From NCBI GenBank assembly GCA_947462815.1, contig CANHQR010000003.1:33710-97709 (forward strand): a DNA stretch of 64,000 nucleotides, in the 5' to 3' direction. The notes below the pieces were generated by a model. The model did no database searches, had not been told where the DNA came from, and saw nothing but the letters and a program-made list of their open reading frames with translations. The DNA comes from Pseudobdellovibrionaceae bacterium. GTDB lineage: Bacteria > Bdellovibrionota > Bdellovibrionia > Bdellovibrionales > JAMPXM01. Shown in pieces: positions 63,484 to 64,000 of this stretch. The translations under genes and the position numbers were made by a program. How positions within the stretch are numbered: position 1 is the first letter of the stretch; the number at the start of each line of letters is the position of its first letter.

Positions 63484-64000
63484 TCAGGCGCCCAGCTTGT
63501 CTTTTTGAGCTGCCAACACACGAACAAAGCCCGACGGGACCGCATTGAGCGTACCCACGAACTTCGACATCGGCGCCTGCAAAACTCCCAACAACTGTGC
63601 TCGCAGCACGTCTTTGCCCGGCAAGCTCGCCAACGCCTTGATGCCCTTCGCATCCAGACGATTGCCCTCGAGTTCGCCGACCTTGACCTGCAAGGCTTCC
63701 ACGTCCTTCGCAAATTCAGTGAGAGCCTTCGCAATTGCGGGGGCTTCACCAAAGGCAAATACGACCGCATTGTTGCCAACGAAGTCATTTTTCAATGCTT
63801 CGAAGGACTTCGGATGATCTTGCATTGCACGAAGAGCCAGAGTGTTGCGGACGACTCGCATTTCAGACTCGAGCGGATGGAGCTTCATACGAAGCTTCGT
63901 CACTTGCTCGACCGTCATGCCCTTGAAGTCCACAAGAAACGCCGCTTTTGCTCGCCCGAAGGACGATGACAAAACCGAAATCTCCTGAGCTTTTTCTGCA
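63484..64000 (-). CDS. rplJ: 50S ribosomal protein L10 (uL10), 5' end outside window
   Basis: The C-terminal 172 codons of L10; the frame is open to the right edge of the window (AEKAQEISVLSSSFGRAKAA continuing into FLVDFKGMTVEQVTKLRMKL), so the true start lies outside. VVRNTLALRAM and GNNAVVFAFGEAPAIAKAL are conserved, and the C-terminal helix PMSKFVGTLNAVPSGFVRVL carries the L7/L12 dimers. An internal TTG at 63972 is not the real start because homologous residues precede it. Confidence 0.95.
   Translation of the reverse strand, partial: AEKAQEISVLSSSFGRAKAAFLVDFKGMTVEQVTKLRMKLHPLESEMRVVRNTLALRAMQDHPKSFEALKNDFVGNNAVVFAFGEAPAIAKALTEFAKDVEALQVKVGELEGNRLDAKGIKALASLPGKDVLRAQLLGVLQAPMSKFVGTLNAVPSGFVRVLAAQKDKLGA

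Overview
This window reads as chromosomal DNA from a Gram-negative bacterium of moderately high GC. Lipoprotein signals, a heptosyltransferase-like GT9 enzyme, sugar-nucleotide genes and the TIGR03545/TIGR03546 pair all point to an outer membrane. The gene content (beta-carotene pathway, coenzyme-B12-dependent ribonucleotide reductase, TIGR01777 epimerase fused to an SRPBCC domain) would fit a Bdellovibrionota/Oligoflexia-like or other delta-proteobacterium-like lineage. That placement is inference and was not tested by any search. No rRNA, tRNA, insertion sequence, prophage or CRISPR array was recognised.

Layout. (1) 1-4863: surface-sugar genes (nucleotidyltransferase running off the left edge, epimerase, GT4 glycosyltransferase), a DUF2799-like lipoprotein and a GT-C type membrane glycosyltransferase. 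(2) 4853-9366, minus strand: secreted trypsin-like protease, trmH, a CinA-like protein with a degenerate C-terminal domain, and an epimerase/SRPBCC fusion. (3) 9367-12614: an AT-rich island, then two paralogous GbsR/MarR-type regulators flanking a DNA photolyase. (4) 12705-20841: an AarF/ADCK kinase-like protein, an acyl-CoA dehydrogenase, and the carotenoid operon crtY-crtE-crtI-crtB, sufficient in principle to make beta-carotene from prenyl diphosphates. (5) 20874-25453: nrdJ, an ErpA/IscA-type Fe-S carrier, an OsmC-family protein and a DUF1513-like protein. (6) 25465-31356: a second glycan locus (GT9, WecE-type aminotransferase, GT4, GT-C membrane protein, DegT-type aminotransferase). (7) 31517-34582: TIGR03546/TIGR03545 pair and a membrane-anchored TlpA-like thioredoxin.

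(8) 34695-64000 is one continuous minus-strand block of about 29 kb for transcription and translation, in transcription order: rplJ (5' cut by the window edge), rplL, rpoB, rpoC, rpsL, rpsG, fusA, rpsJ, rplC, rplD, rplW, rplB, rpsS, rplV, rpsC, rplP, rpmC, rpsQ, rplN, rplE, rpsH, rplF, rplR, rpsE, rpmD, rplO, secY, adk, rpmJ, rpsM, rpsK, rpsD, rpoA, rplQ. Rho-independent terminators or attenuators separate it into sub-operons after rplL, rpoC, rpsG, rplO, adk (less certain) and rplQ, with long leaders before rpoB, rpsL, rpsJ, secY and rpmJ.

Most notable observations: rplX (uL24) and rpsN (uS14) are missing from their usual places in an otherwise canonical S10-spc cluster. Twelve in-phase 13-bp degenerate repeats lie in the roughly 770-nt leader of the S10 operon, downstream of a strong sigma70-like promoter. 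Similar degenerate short repeats (6, 10-12 and 12 bp) occur at three other places in the window. The two GbsR paralogs around a photolyase, a few kb from carotenoid genes, form a candidate light-response module.
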